Shown piece after piece: positions 45,095-54,273 of a DNA stretch of 64,000 nucleotides. The translations under genes and the position numbers were made by a program. Positions within the stretch are counted from its first letter, which is position 1. Every line of letters begins with the position of its first letter. The notes below the pieces were generated by a model, which was given only the letters and a program-made list of their open reading frames with translations, made no database searches and was not told where the DNA came from. Source of the stretch: Stappia sediminis (lineage in GTDB: Bacteria; Pseudomonadota; Alphaproteobacteria; Rhizobiales; Stappiaceae); the NCBI RefSeq assembly GCF_009826895.1, contig NZ_WUMV01000001.1:62001-126000 (forward strand), read 5' to 3'.

Positions 45095-46663
45095 TCAGTC
45101 CCGCTTCGGGCCGTAGGGTCCGAGCGCCTCGACCAGCTCGCCGACCTGGGATTCGTAGCGTTTCCAGCGGTTGACCGACGATTTGTAGATCGGTCGGCGC
45201 ACCTGGTCGATACTGAAGGTCGTGACCTGCCGGTCGCCCTTGTAGAATTCAAGGCAGGCATCGTCCCAGGGCAGGCCTGTGTGGTCGATCAGCGCGCGGC
45301 TTTCGCGCTCCTGGTCCTCCACCATCGCTTCGTAGGACTGCTGGCGGATGTTGACGGGCAGCACCTCGGCCCAGTGGTCCATCAACTCGCGGTACATGCA
45401 GAAGTACTCTCCGAGGTCCTTCTGGCTGATCGCGTAGTTGTGGCCGTCGCGCAGCGGCGTGGTGTAGATCGAGATGCAGTTGTCGATCGGGTTGCGGTTG
45501 AGGTGGATGAAGCTTGCGTTCGGGAAAAGCAGCGCCATCATCCAAAGGTTCTCGAAGTTGTGCGGCATCTTGTCGACGACGCGCGACGCCTTCCCGCCGA
45601 TGCTTTCGAGCAATGAAAGATAGCCCTTGCCGGCCCGGCGGAACGCTTTCGGATCCATTTTGAGAACGTTCTTGAAGAAGTCCGGCGTGACTTTCGCCTC
45701 GCCGCGCAGTTTCACCATTTCGGAGTGGAAATAGGTGAGCTCCCCGGCGCCGACGGCTTTGGGGTGGCGGCCGATGATCTGCTCGGTCAGCGTGGTTCCG
45801 GAGCGCGGCATGCCGAAGACGAACACCGGTTTTGCGCTCTCGAAGCCGACTTCCCTGCGCGCCTCGAAAAATTCCTTGTTGAAGAATTCCTTGTAGGCGT
45901 CGATCTGCCAGCGCCGGCGCTTGCCGTTATAGGGCGAATAGAGGAACTTTCGCCCTGCCTCGAAGTGACGGAAGGCGTCGTCCATCTGGTCCAGGTCGTC
46001 GTAGATCTTGGCCGCGCCGTAGTGGAGGTTGGCGCGCTGGTTGCGCTTGTATTCCTTTTCCTCGTCGGAAAGCACTTCCTCGATCGTATCGAGGTGCTCC
46101 GGCTTTTCCTTGTGCTTTGCGGCGATGGCCTCCTGATAAAGGACATTCGGATTTTTCGGAGCGATTTCCTTCGCTTTATTCAGGTATTCGGCTGCCTTTT
46201 CCTTATCGCCGAGAGACTTCTCGAGCAGGAAGAGGGCCAGATAGGCACCGGAAAACTCCGGCTCCAGCTTCAACGCCTTGTGGTATGCTTGGCGAGCAAG
46301 CACCGGTCGCTGCAGTTTTGCATAGACGTCGCCAAGCGCCTTGTAGCTGTTGCCGATATTGGGATCGAGCTTGACCGCTTTCCTCGCCGCCTCCAGCGCT
46401 TCCTCGTACTCTCCCGCGCGGATGAGGATTTGCGCGAGTTCCTCGAAAACGATCGACTTCTTCCTGGCGACTTCGGCGGCCCGACGCAGGTGAGCGAGGC
46501 TCATTTCAACTTCGTCGGCATCGTCGTAGACGAGCCCGAGCGAAAAGTTGATCCGCGCGTTCATGGGGTCGCGGTCGTGAAGGTCGAGGAGGATGGGCTC
46601 CGCCTCCTTGTAACGCCTTTGTTCGATGAGATCCAAGGCACGGTCGAATGCCGCAGGATTCAT
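45095..46663 (-). CDS. TPR-repeat sulfotransferase
   Basis: 522 residues. Residues about 1-200 hold five to six tetratricopeptide repeats (AYHKALKLEPEFSGAYLALF and similar). From about 275 comes a sulfotransferase domain with the PAPS phosphate loop VFVFGMPRSGTTLTEQIIGR and the 3'-phosphate segment FIHLNRNPIDNCISIY. It should transfer sulfate from PAPS to an unknown acceptor, likely cytosolic or membrane-edge. This fusion is recurrent in alphaproteobacteria. No PAPS-synthesis genes are nearby. Confidence 0.92.
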   Translation of the reverse strand: MNPAAFDRALDLIEQRRYKEAEPILLDLHDRDPMNARINFSLGLVYDDADEVEMSLAHLRRAAEVARKKSIVFEELAQILIRAGEYEEALEAARKAVKLDPNIGNSYKALGDVYAKLQRPVLARQAYHKALKLEPEFSGAYLALFLLEKSLGDKEKAAEYLNKAKEIAPKNPNVLYQEAIAAKHKEKPEHLDTIEEVLSDEEKEYKRNQRANLHYGAAKIYDDLDQMDDAFRHFEAGRKFLYSPYNGKRRRWQIDAYKEFFNKEFFEARREVGFESAKPVFVFGMPRSGTTLTEQIIGRHPKAVGAGELTYFHSEMVKLRGEAKVTPDFFKNVLKMDPKAFRRAGKGYLSLLESIGGKASRVVDKMPHNFENLWMMALLFPNASFIHLNRNPIDNCISIYTTPLRDGHNYAISQKDLGEYFCMYRELMDHWAEVLPVNIRQQSYEAMVEDQERESRALIDHTGLPWDDACLEFYKGDRQVTTFSIDQVRRPIYKSSVNRWKRYESQVGELVEALGPYGPKRD

Positions 46664-46810
46664 GGCGGTCTACCTCAGCAGTTTTCTCCCCGGCGGGGGC
46701 ATCCAAAAAATCGATCCTAACGAAATACGGAGATCGTCGCTCTGAAGCAAGCCGAATGCCGCAACTCGATGGCGGCATTAGGGCAAGATGGGAAGATGAT
46801 CGCAAACCCA

Positions 46811-48859
46811 CTACTCGTGAAAATGGTCGTAGATCAGTTTCGCGACCGTTTCCGATATTCCCGGAACCGTGGTCAGATCTTCTATGCCGGCCTTGGAAAC
46901 CGCCTTTGCGGTGCCGAAGTGCCTCAGGAGCGCGCGCTTGCGGGTCGGGCCGATGCCGGCGATCTCATCGAGCGGGCTCCTGGCGATGTCCTTCTTGCGC
47001 CTTGCGCGATGGGTGCCGATGGCGAAGCGATGCGCCTCGTCGCGCAGGCGCTGGACGAAATAGAGCACCGGATCGCGCTCCGGCAGCATGAAAGAGTCCC
47101 TGCCGGGGACGAAGAATTTCTCGCGGCCCGCATCGCGGTCCGGCCCCTTGGCGATGCCGACCAGGGGTACGTCGTCGATGCCCAGTTCCTGCAGGATCTC
47201 GCGCACGGCGTTCAACTGGCCGAGGCCGCCGTCGATGAAAACGAGGTCGGGCCATGCCGGCATCGCTTCATTGCCGGCGTCTTCGGTCGTGGCGTCTTCG
47301 CTCGCGCCGTCGGGTGCAGGCGCGGTTGCGTTGGTTTTTGCGTCTTCCGGTTCGGGTTTGTTGCGTTCCTCGCCATGCTCCTTCAAAAGGCGCGAGAAGC
47401 GGCGGGTCATGACTTCGCGCATCATGCCGTAGTCGTCGCCCGGCGTCAGTTCCTCCGACTTGATGTTGAACTTGCGGTACTGCGCCTTGGCGAAGCCCTC
47501 GCGCCCGGCCACGATCATGCAGCCGACCGCGTTGGTGCCCATGATGTGCGAATTGTCATAGACCTCGATGCGGCGCGGCGGCGCCTTAAGGTCGAACACC
47601 TCGCCCACTCCCTTGAGAAGCCGTGCCTGGGACGACGTTTCGGCAAGCCTGCGCCCCAGGGCTTCGCGCGCGTTTTTCGCCGCATAATCCGCCAGCTCCT
47701 TTTTCTCGCCGCGTTTCGGCACGGCGACCTCCACCCGGTGGCCGGAACGTTCGCTCAGCGCGAGCGACAGGAGTTCGCGCTCCTCCACGTCGTGCGACAG
47801 GAGTACGAGGCGCGGGCAGGGCTTGTCGTCGTAAAACTGCGTCAGGAAGCTTTGCAGCACCTCGCGCTCGTCCAAGGATTTGTCGGCCTTGGGAAAATGC
47901 GCGTGGTTGCCCCAGTTCTGGCCGGTACGGAAGAAAAACACCTGGATGCAGCTTTGCCCGCCTTCCTGGTGGATGGCGAAAACGTCGGCCTCCTCCACCG
48001 ACTGGGGGTTGATGCCCTGGTGCGACTGGACGTGCGAAAGGGCCGCGAGGCGGTCGCGATAGACGGCTGCCTGTTCGTAGTCGAGGTTTTCCGCCGCCCG
48101 CTCCATCTGCCGGGCAAGCTCGGTCTTGATCAGCTGGCTCTTGCCGGACAGGAACGATTTCGCCTCCGCCACCAGCCCGGCATAGTCGTCGAGCGAAATT
48201 TCCCCGGTGCAGGGGGCGGCGCAGCGCTTGATCTGGTGCAGGAGACAGGGCCGCGTGCGGTTCGCGTAGAAGCTGTCGGTGCAATTGCGGATCAGGAACG
48301 CTTTTTGAAGCGCGTTGATCGTCCGGTTGACCGCGCCGGCCGACGCGAAGGGACCGAAATAGCCGCCCTTGCGCCGGCGTGCGCCGCGGTGCTTGACCAG
48401 CGCAGGCGCCTCGTGATCCCCGGTAACGAGGATGTAGGGAAACGACTTGTCGTCGCGCAAGAGCACGTTGAAACGGGGCCTGAGCCGCTTGATCAGGTTC
48501 GCTTCCAGCAGCAGCGCTTCCGTTTCGGTGTTCGTCGTGACGAATTCCATGGAAGCGGTCGCCAGAATCATGCGCATGATCCGGTTCGGCTGGCCTTGCA
48601 GGCGGGTGTAGCTCGTCACGCGTTTTTTCAGCGAGCGCGCCTTGCCGACGTAGAGAACCTCGCCGTCCCGGTCGAGCATGCGGTAGACGCCCGGCCCCAT
48701 CGGCAGGTGCTTGACGAAATGGGCGATGACCTCGGCGCCGGAAAGCTCGCTCTCGCGCGGGGCGGGCGCGGCCTCGAAGTGAACCGGGCCGATAGGCGAG
48801 TCACCGGTTTCTTCAGCCGCTTCGGGCCTGTCGGCGGCAGATGTTGGCGTGCTGCTCAT
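46811..48859 (-). CDS. uvrC: Excinuclease ABC subunit C
   Basis: 682 residues. N-terminal GIY-YIG nuclease ([20 protein letters not shown], the [12 protein letters not shown] motif), central UvrB-binding segment ([20 protein letters not shown]), C-terminal RNase H-like nuclease starting [15 protein letters not shown] with [12 protein letters not shown], and a C-terminal helix-hairpin-helix pair ([27 protein letters not shown]). An acidic low-complexity insert (about residue 480-520) is typical of rhizobial UvrC. ATG 48859 overlaps the SDR stop by four bases. Confidence 0.97.
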   Translation of the reverse strand: MSSTPTSAADRPEAAEETGDSPIGPVHFEAAPAPRESELSGAEVIAHFVKHLPMGPGVYRMLDRDGEVLYVGKARSLKKRVTSYTRLQGQPNRIMRMILATASMEFVTTNTETEALLLEANLIKRLRPRFNVLLRDDKSFPYILVTGDHEAPALVKHRGARRRKGGYFGPFASAGAVNRTINALQKAFLIRNCTDSFYANRTRPCLLHQIKRCAAPCTGEISLDDYAGLVAEAKSFLSGKSQLIKTELARQMERAAENLDYEQAAVYRDRLAALSHVQSHQGINPQSVEEADVFAIHQEGGQSCIQVFFFRTGQNWGNHAHFPKADKSLDEREVLQSFLTQFYDDKPCPRLVLLSHDVEERELLSLALSERSGHRVEVAVPKRGEKKELADYAAKNAREALGRRLAETSSQARLLKGVGEVFDLKAPPRRIEVYDNSHIMGTNAVGCMIVAGREGFAKAQYRKFNIKSEELTPGDDYGMMREVMTRRFSRLLKEHGEERNKPEPEDAKTNATAPAPDGASEDATTEDAGNEAMPAWPDLVFIDGGLGQLNAVREILQELGIDDVPLVGIAKGPDRDAGREKFFVPGRDSFMLPERDPVLYFVQRLRDEAHRFAIGTHRARRKKDIARSPLDEIAGIGPTRKRALLRHFGTAKAVSKAGIEDLTTVPGISETVAKLIYDHFHE

Positions 48860-49632
48860 TCCCGGATGCCTACGACGTCCGGCGTCTCCCATGCAAGATG
48901 CTGCCCGCCGTCAAGCGCGATCATCTGTCCCGTTATCGACGGCGTTCGCCAAAGATAGAGGATCGTGTTCGCGAATTCGACAAGTTCCGGGCCGCGCCCG
49001 AGCGGGACGGCCTCCTGCTGGCGGCGGAAGTCTTCCGCGCTTTGGCGTTCGCTCGCCAGCGTCGGGCCGGGGCCGATCGCATTGACGCGGATGCGCGGCG
49101 CAAGGCCTTGCGCCAGCATTCGGGTTGCCGACCACAGTGCCGACTTGGAAAGCGTGTAGGAAAGGAACTTCGGCGTCGGCCGCCACACTTTCTGGTCGAT
49201 GATGTTGACGATCAGGCCGCTCGCTTCATCGGGCAGCTGCTCGGCGAACGCCTGCGACAGGAACAGGGGCGCGCGGGTGTGGATCGCGAAATGCCGGTCG
49301 AAGCGTTCGATGTCCAGGGTTTCGATCTCGTCGGGCTCGAAAATGGAGGCGTTGTTCACCAGCACCGACAAGGGGCCGATTTCGCGCGCGGCTCTATCGA
49401 CGATCCGGGAAAGGCCCTGGGCGCTGGAAAGGTCGCCGGTGATGACGGCCGCGCGCCCGCCGGTGGAGCGGATGAAGGTCGCGGTCTCTTCGGCCTCGGC
49501 GACGGACGTGTTGGCATGCAGCACGACACCGAAGCCTGCCGTCGCGAGATCGGTCGCGAGCGCCGCTCCGATACGCCGCGCGGCGCCGGTTACCAGAACG
49601 TTCGATGAAGTTTCGCTGAGTCTTTCGAGCAT
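48856..49632 (-). CDS. Short-chain dehydrogenase/reductase (possibly FolM-like)
   Basis: 258 residues. NAD(P) loop [26 protein letters not shown] and the catalytic Tyr-x3-Lys in SYTLSKSAL define the SDR fold. The TGAARRIG and HAN (VVLHANTSV) pattern recalls dihydromonapterin reductase FolM and pteridine reductases, but this is not certain. Co-translated with uvrC through an ATGA overlap, a linkage that is common in Hyphomicrobiales and of unknown meaning. Confidence 0.9.
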   Translation of the reverse strand: MLERLSETSSNVLVTGAARRIGAALATDLATAGFGVVLHANTSVAEAEETATFIRSTGGRAAVITGDLSSAQGLSRIVDRAAREIGPLSVLVNNASIFEPDEIETLDIERFDRHFAIHTRAPLFLSQAFAEQLPDEASGLIVNIIDQKVWRPTPKFLSYTLSKSALWSATRMLAQGLAPRIRVNAIGPGPTLASERQSAEDFRRQQEAVPLGRGPELVEFANTILYLWRTPSITGQMIALDGGQHLAWETPDVVGIRE

Positions 49633-49694
49633 CTGTTCAGGTCCCGCCCAAGATACACCTTAAGCGATTCGTACGTAGCGGGATGCCGGATCGA

Positions 49695-50750
49695 TCAACC
49701 TACCTGCCCCAGAGTGAAGCTTGCGGCGATATAGAGCACGTAGAGTGCGACAAGCGCCAGGCCGGAAAGGCGGCGAAGCGTCGTCTGGAAAGCGGCGAGT
49801 GCGAGTACCAGGAACGCGCAGGCCAGCATCACCCAGATATCGAAGGAGAGGATTTCAGGGGGAATGTGAACCGACGTCACAAGGCCCGTAATACCCATGA
49901 TGGCGAGGATATTGAAGACGTTGGAGCCGATGATGTTGCCAAGCGCCACCGCAGAATGGTTTCTGAGCGCGGCCATGAGCGATGTCGCAAGTTCCGGAAG
50001 GGAAGTGCCGAGCGCCACGACCGTAAGGCCGATCACGGCTTCCGTCACGCCCCAGGATCGCGCGAGCGCCGAGGCCCCTTCGATCGTGAAATGCGCGCCG
50101 AGCGGCAGTCCGGCAAGGCCCAGGAAAACGAAAACGAAGGCAAGCGCGATATTGTCCGGCACGCCTTCCACTTCCTCGAAGGGCGGGGCGGAGCATGCGT
50201 CTTCCTCGTCCTCTTCGCTGTCTTCCGCGGCGTCTTTGTCCGTGGCGACGGCGGATGCGCCCAGGTCGCGCGCGGCGCGTCCCTTTCCGTTCTCGCGCCG
50301 GTGTTTTCGCGTCGCCATGACCGAATCCGCCAGGAAGATCGCGAGAAGGACGATGAGAAAGGCTCCGGTGATCCGCGTGATCGTGCCGGTGAAACAGATG
50401 AAGACGAAGATTATGCTGACGGCCGTCATGAAGACGGCATTGCGAAGCGCGCCTTTTTCCTTGCACGAAGTCGCCGCGACCAGTGCGGGCAGGCCGAGGA
50501 CCAGGAGTACGTTTGCGACGTTGGATCCGACCACGTTGCCCACGGCAATACCGGGAAGGCCGCTTAGCGCCGCGTCGAGGGAAATCACCAGCTCCGGAGC
50601 GGACGTTCCGAAGGCGACGATCGTCAGCCCGATAACGAGGGAGGGGATTCCCAGCCGTTCGGCGATGCCGACCGACCCCCGCACTAGCACGTCACCGGCG
50701 ACGATGAGCACGACGAGGCCCCCGAGGAGGCTGACATAATCGATGAGCAT
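49695..50750 (-). CDS. Calcium/sodium antiporter, CaCA family (YrbG-like)
   Basis: 351 residues, ten predicted membrane helices as two homologous halves. The alpha repeats contain AFGTSAPELVISLDAAL and ALGTSLPELATSLMAAL, with GNVVGSNVANVLL and GNIIGSNVFNILA, the ion-binding regions. A long acidic cytoplasmic loop (about 185-225, EDSEEDEEDACS) lies between halves. It exchanges Na+ for Ca2+ across the inner membrane. ATG 50750 is chosen because it starts at the first membrane helix; an upstream in-frame extension is hydrophilic and unlikely. Confidence 0.93.
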   Translation of the reverse strand: MLIDYVSLLGGLVVLIVAGDVLVRGSVGIAERLGIPSLVIGLTIVAFGTSAPELVISLDAALSGLPGIAVGNVVGSNVANVLLVLGLPALVAATSCKEKGALRNAVFMTAVSIIFVFICFTGTITRITGAFLIVLLAIFLADSVMATRKHRRENGKGRAARDLGASAVATDKDAAEDSEEDEEDACSAPPFEEVEGVPDNIALAFVFVFLGLAGLPLGAHFTIEGASALARSWGVTEAVIGLTVVALGTSLPELATSLMAALRNHSAVALGNIIGSNVFNILAIMGITGLVTSVHIPPEILSFDIWVMLACAFLVLALAAFQTTLRRLSGLALVALYVLYIAASFTLGQVG

Positions 50751-51232
50751 GGAGCGTGCGGCCGGTGCGTTGGAAACTTCTGGGATTTCGGTTTTTTGCA
50801 CTCGGAAACCGCCGTGCGCAACGAAGGAAGCGGCCTTTCCAGACGGCGGCCGCATCCTGCTCACGGGTCGTTCCGATCAACGGACCGTATATAAGCATTC
50901 CTTCGCCCCGGAAAACCCCATGTATTCGGGGTGATTGCGCCGCGTTCCGGTTTCCAGCAGCGTCATCCGCCTGTTAGGCCAGATTGATTACGCGTGGAAA
51001 TGTCACCGAAAATCCATATTTCACCTGCGATGAAGCCATAATTTTCGGCGACAAAGATCGTGTAAGGGGTCTGAATCCATGGATTCAGGCCAGTTTTTGC
51101 TCGTTTGGGTAAAAGGTTGCCGGGCGTTGCGTGCCTGCCTGCCTTGAATCCATCGGTTCAGACCCCTGCTGCGGCCAAGGGATTTCCCCCGCCGCAACTT
51201 CACGCGTCATGTTGATTGTGGAGAAACAGGTA
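50751..51232. other. Intergenic region with inverted repeat upstream of the barrel gene
   Basis: About 480 bases, divergent promoter space between the antiporter and the outer-membrane protein gene. Main landmark is the inverted repeat at 51065-51167, listed separately. The 50760-50930 portion is opposite to the antiporter gene start and has no credible gene. Confidence 0.5.
51065..51167. repeat. Imperfect 26-base inverted repeat
   Basis: Left arm 51065-51090 and right arm 51141-51167 are complementary with two mismatches and a one-base indel, separated by 50 bases. The left arm itself contains a perfect 16-base palindrome, TGAATCCATGGATTCA, at 51072-51087. It lies 66-168 bases before the barrel start codon. 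It could be a paired operator, an RNA hairpin in the leader, or the remains of a small mobile element. Confidence 0.8.
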
Positions 51233-51904
51233 ATGAAGCGTATCTTTTTGACCGGCGCAGCGTTGGTTATGGGTTCGGTGCTTGCCGGGCCTGTCCTCGC
51301 GGCTGACCTCCCTCAGCCCGTCGAGGAGCCGGTCTACAAGGAGCCGATCCCCGAGGCGCGATTCTTCTGGACCGGCTTTTACTTCGGCGGCCAGCTCGGC
51401 TGGGCGTGGTCCCAGTTCGACAATACCGCCCCGGTTCCCTTCAGCGTCAGCACGGACGCCAACGGCGTGACGGGCGGCGTCTATACGGGCTACAACTATC
51501 AGTTCAACGAAAACTTCGTGCTCGGCGTGGAAGGCGACTTCTCGTTGTCCAACCTGGATGAGTCGTCCACCGCTGCGGGTATCAGGCTGCGCACCAGCAG
51601 CGACTGGAACGGCAATGTTCGCGCCCGTGCCGGCTTCGTCTTCGACCGGTTCATGATCTACGGCGCCGGCGGTATGGCGATTGCCGATCTTTCGACGAGC
51701 TACGCCGGCCAGAGCGATGACACCACGAAGGTCGGCTGGACGGCGGGTGGCGGTATCGAAGGTGCCATCACCAACAACATCACCGCCCGCGTCGAATACC
51801 TCTATCAGGACTTCGGCGACGAGGACTTCTCGGTTGGCGGCACGACGGTCAACACCGATTATTCGAACAACATCGTTCGTTTCGGCATGGCCTACAAGTT
51901 CTGA
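51233..51904 (+). CDS. Outer-membrane beta-barrel protein, Omp25/Omp31-like
   Basis: 223 residues. Signal peptide (about 1-22, ending VLAAD) leads to a Pro-rich start of the mature protein (ADLPQPVEEPVYKEP), then an eight-strand barrel: WTGFYFGGQLGWAW, GVYTGYNYQFNENFVLGVEG, VRARAGFVFDRFMIYGAGG, ARVEYLYQDFG, and a C-terminal Phe (RFGMAYKF) as expected for Bam recognition. Omp25/31 proteins bind peptidoglycan-linked envelope and are major rhizobial surface proteins. ATG 51233; ATG 51209 is also in frame. A strong terminator follows. Confidence 0.93.
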   Translation: MKRIFLTGAALVMGSVLAGPVLAADLPQPVEEPVYKEPIPEARFFWTGFYFGGQLGWAWSQFDNTAPVPFSVSTDANGVTGGVYTGYNYQFNENFVLGVEGDFSLSNLDESSTAAGIRLRTSSDWNGNVRARAGFVFDRFMIYGAGGMAIADLSTSYAGQSDDTTKVGWTAGGGIEGAITNNITARVEYLYQDFGDEDFSVGGTTVNTDYSNNIVRFGMAYKF

Positions 51905-51928
51905 TCGGGACGAAACCGCGATCTTTGG

Positions 51929-51956
51929 AAGGCCCGCCCATGTGGCGGGCCTTTTT
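51929..51956 (+). terminator. Rho-independent terminator of the barrel gene
   Basis: AAGGCCCGCC and GGCGGGCCTT pair around a five-base loop, followed by T residues, 25 bases after the stop codon. The adjacent TetR gene ends at its right edge. Confidence 0.9.
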
Positions 51957-52522
51957 CATGCGCCTCGCGGCTCGTCGCAGGCGGATTTCAGCGTCTTGAG
52001 GATCGTCGCGAAATGCGCCGCATCGTCCGTGGCGCGCACCAGTACGATCGCCCCTTGAATCCCGGCGATCACATAGCTTGCGGCGTCCTTCGCCTTTGAA
52101 GGGGCGTAGCCTTTGCGCCTGAGGCAGCCCGCAAGTGTTTCCAGCCATCGGTGGAAATAGTGCGTCACCTCGCTCGAAAAGCGGTCGCGCGTCTCCTCCA
52201 GCGCGAAAGCGCCGACAAGGCAGATACGCTCGCCTGAGCGGAAATAGGACGATACGCCGGAAAACATCTGCTTAAGCGCGTCGTCCGGCGCTTCAGTCTC
52301 GAGCGGGCGGTAGATGTTTTCCTCGAACCATTGATGTATGTTCGCAAGCACCGCTTCGGCCATCTCCTCCTTCCCGCCGGGGAAGAAGTTGTAGAGGCTT
52401 CCTTTTCCAAGGCCCGTTTCCCGGGTGATGCGCGCGATGCTTGCTCCTTCATAGCCGCAACGGCGGAATATCTCGCCGAGGGCGGGAATGACGTCCGCTC
52501 TTTCGGCGATGATGCGTGACAT
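51956..52522 (-). CDS. TetR-family regulator
   Basis: 188 residues. N-terminal helix-turn-helix in GEIFRRCGYEGASIARITRE then GLGKGSLYNFFPGGKEEMAE, the usual TetR recognition pattern. The C-terminal half (about 80-188) is a helical ligand domain of the AefR/AcuR-like type (LVGAFALEETRDRFSSEV). Its ATG shares one base with the HPP stop (TGATG), so it is co-translated with it. The paired sites at 53020-53050 are the probable operator. Inducer unknown. Confidence 0.9.
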   Translation of the reverse strand: MSRIIAERADVIPALGEIFRRCGYEGASIARITRETGLGKGSLYNFFPGGKEEMAEAVLANIHQWFEENIYRPLETEAPDDALKQMFSGVSSYFRSGERICLVGAFALEETRDRFSSEVTHYFHRWLETLAGCLRRKGYAPSKAKDAASYVIAGIQGAIVLVRATDDAAHFATILKTLKSACDEPRGA

Positions 52523-53010
52523 CAGGGCTTCCTCATCGGATAGGGCGTGCCGCTCAGCCGGTGAAATACCGTTGCTCCGGCAACGAGAATACCCGCGCCT
52601 GAAAGAACGGGCATCAGCAGAAATCCGATTTCGGGATCGCCGGCGAAAATGACGAGCGGGTTTGCCCCGGCGGGCGGATGCGTGATGCGCAGCGCCGCCA
52701 TCGCGGCGATCGCGATACCGACCGCAAGGCCTGCCGCCCACCAGACGTCGGGCAGCAGGGCGCGAAGAGACAGCCCGATGATCGCGGACAGGATATGTCC
52801 TCCGATCACGTTGGCCGGTTGCGAAAGAGGGCTGTTCGGGACGGAGAAAAGCAATACGCAGCTTGCTCCGAATGGCGCCATCATCAATGACAGGTTCGTG
52901 GTGTCGGTGATGAGGGCGAGGCTCGCGATCGCGACGAGGCTGCCGAGGCCGGCAAGCGTGACGGATCTGGCGGAAGCGGTTGGCTGAAGCCTGGTGAAAT
53001 AGGATAGCAT
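52522..53010 (-). CDS. HPP-family membrane protein
   Basis: 162 residues, four predicted membrane helices. The name-giving motif is exact: ALRITHPPAGANPLVIF near residue 108. Some plant and cyanobacterial HPP proteins transport nitrite, but most are uncharacterised. Shares one base with the TetR gene downstream. Start ATG 53010 has no good ribosome site; the mRNA leader is short because the operator lies just 10 bases upstream. Confidence 0.9.
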   Translation of the reverse strand: MLSYFTRLQPTASARSVTLAGLGSLVAIASLALITDTTNLSLMMAPFGASCVLLFSVPNSPLSQPANVIGGHILSAIIGLSLRALLPDVWWAAGLAVGIAIAAMAALRITHPPAGANPLVIFAGDPEIGFLLMPVLSGAGILVAGATVFHRLSGTPYPMRKP

Positions 53011-53019
53011 GGGGGTTTT

Positions 53020-53050
53020 TACCGATCAGTACAGGATTTACCGTTCGGTA
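53020..53050. promoter_or_regulatory. Probable TetR operator, two half-palindromic sites
   Basis: TACCGATCAGTA (53020-53031) and TACCGTTCGGTA (53039-53050) repeat the same site 19 bases apart; the second has perfect TACCG/CGGTA arms, and the first has one mismatch. This is the kind of short palindrome TetR proteins bind. It is immediately upstream of HPP-tetR, so autoregulation is the simplest reading. Confidence 0.75.
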
Positions 53051-53144
53051 CAATGCATGCTGATGCCGGACAAGACACGTTTTCGAGAGGCCGCTTCCGC
53101 GGGCGCCCGTTCGCGTTTGCGGCTGTGTGCTCCAACCGTCCTTT

Positions 53145-54056
53145 TTAGGCGGCCGCCTGCCGGACCGGCAGCTTCAGGAGCCCGGTGACAATTGCCACTC
53201 CCGCAAAGATCAGCACGAGGCCTGCAAGCAGGGCGCCGGACAGTGCTTCACCCAGCAGCAGGGCTCCGAGCACGACGCTGAAGCCCGCGCGCATATAGCC
53301 TCCCGTGGCAACGCCCAGGGGGCCGAGCGTGCGCACGAGGCGGAAATAGATCGTCATGGCGATCGCGGTCGAAAAGACGCCGAGGGCCATAACGGCCGTT
53401 ATCGCGGAAAGGGACGGCGACAGGCTTGCGGGATCGTCCGCCAGGATCGAAAGGGGCAGCATCAAAAGGGCGGCGAACGTCATCGAGCAGGCCGCCGTCA
53501 CGACGGGGGATTGATCGGAAAACCGTCTGGCGTAGAGGGCGGCCGTCGCATAGCAGAGGCTCGCCCCGATAACGGCCAGCTGGCCTGCGACCGAGCTTCC
53601 TTCGCCGGCAAGTGCGGCCGGTCCCATGATGATGAGAACGCCCGCGAACCCGAGCAGGATGCCGGCGAATTGCTGCATGCCGGCGGCGCGGTCTCTCAGC
53701 AGGAAAAAGCCGATCAGGAACACGAACAGCGGCGGGGTCGTGTTCAGAAGGCTCGCAAGGCCGCTGTCGATATGCTGCTGTCCCCAGCTGATCAGCGTGA
53801 ACGGCAATGCGCTTTGGAATATGCCTTGGACCAGCAGCTGTCCCCAACGGGAAGGCGATCTGGGAAATGTCGCGCCGCGCCAGAACGCCATGAGCATCAA
53901 AAGTGCCGCGCCGATGGAAAGCCTGCCGAAGACCATCGTCGCAGGCGGGATCGTCTCGACCGCGACTTCGGTAAGGGTGAACGAGGCTCCCCAAAGGAAG
54001 GACAACAATATAAGGAGGCCGATTTCCGTGGCTTTGCGCGGCGAAGGCTGGGACAT
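53145..54056 (-). CDS. EamA/DMT-family transporter
   Basis: 303 residues, ten predicted membrane helices in two EamA repeats. FLWGASFTLTEVAVETIPPA begins repeat one, and NTTPPLFVFLIGFFLLRDRA and YMRAGFSVVLGALLLGEALS show the repeat endings. Such proteins export amino acids or metabolites; this one's substrate is unknown. Same strand as the HPP-tetR pair, 134 bases away, so probably separate. Confidence 0.9.
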   Translation of the reverse strand: MSQPSPRKATEIGLLILLSFLWGASFTLTEVAVETIPPATMVFGRLSIGAALLMLMAFWRGATFPRSPSRWGQLLVQGIFQSALPFTLISWGQQHIDSGLASLLNTTPPLFVFLIGFFLLRDRAAGMQQFAGILLGFAGVLIIMGPAALAGEGSSVAGQLAVIGASLCYATAALYARRFSDQSPVVTAACSMTFAALLMLPLSILADDPASLSPSLSAITAVMALGVFSTAIAMTIYFRLVRTLGPLGVATGGYMRAGFSVVLGALLLGEALSGALLAGLVLIFAGVAIVTGLLKLPVRQAAA

Positions 54057-54273
54057 GAAACACCTTGAATTTTCTCATGCTATTGCACGCCGCGCCGGCT
54101 TTGGTCTTCTCAAAAGCCATGCACGAATCGGTGATGCGCGGCGCTCCGGTGCTTTCGAAACCGGCCGTCTTCGCCTCTTCCCGGATTGATATCGCTGACG
54201 AGATTTCGCGTAGGGCGGTTTTCTGTATGCTTTCCGACCGACCGATTCCACCGATTCAGATGGAAAGCCGAAA

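Noticed and set aside
46769-48958. A 729-codon plus-strand frame
   Set aside because: Antisense of uvrC; the minus-strand translation is a complete UvrC.
49600-49700. LexA (GTTC-N7-GTTC) box upstream of the SDR-uvrC pair
   Set aside because: Only single GTTC half-sites are present without correct spacing.
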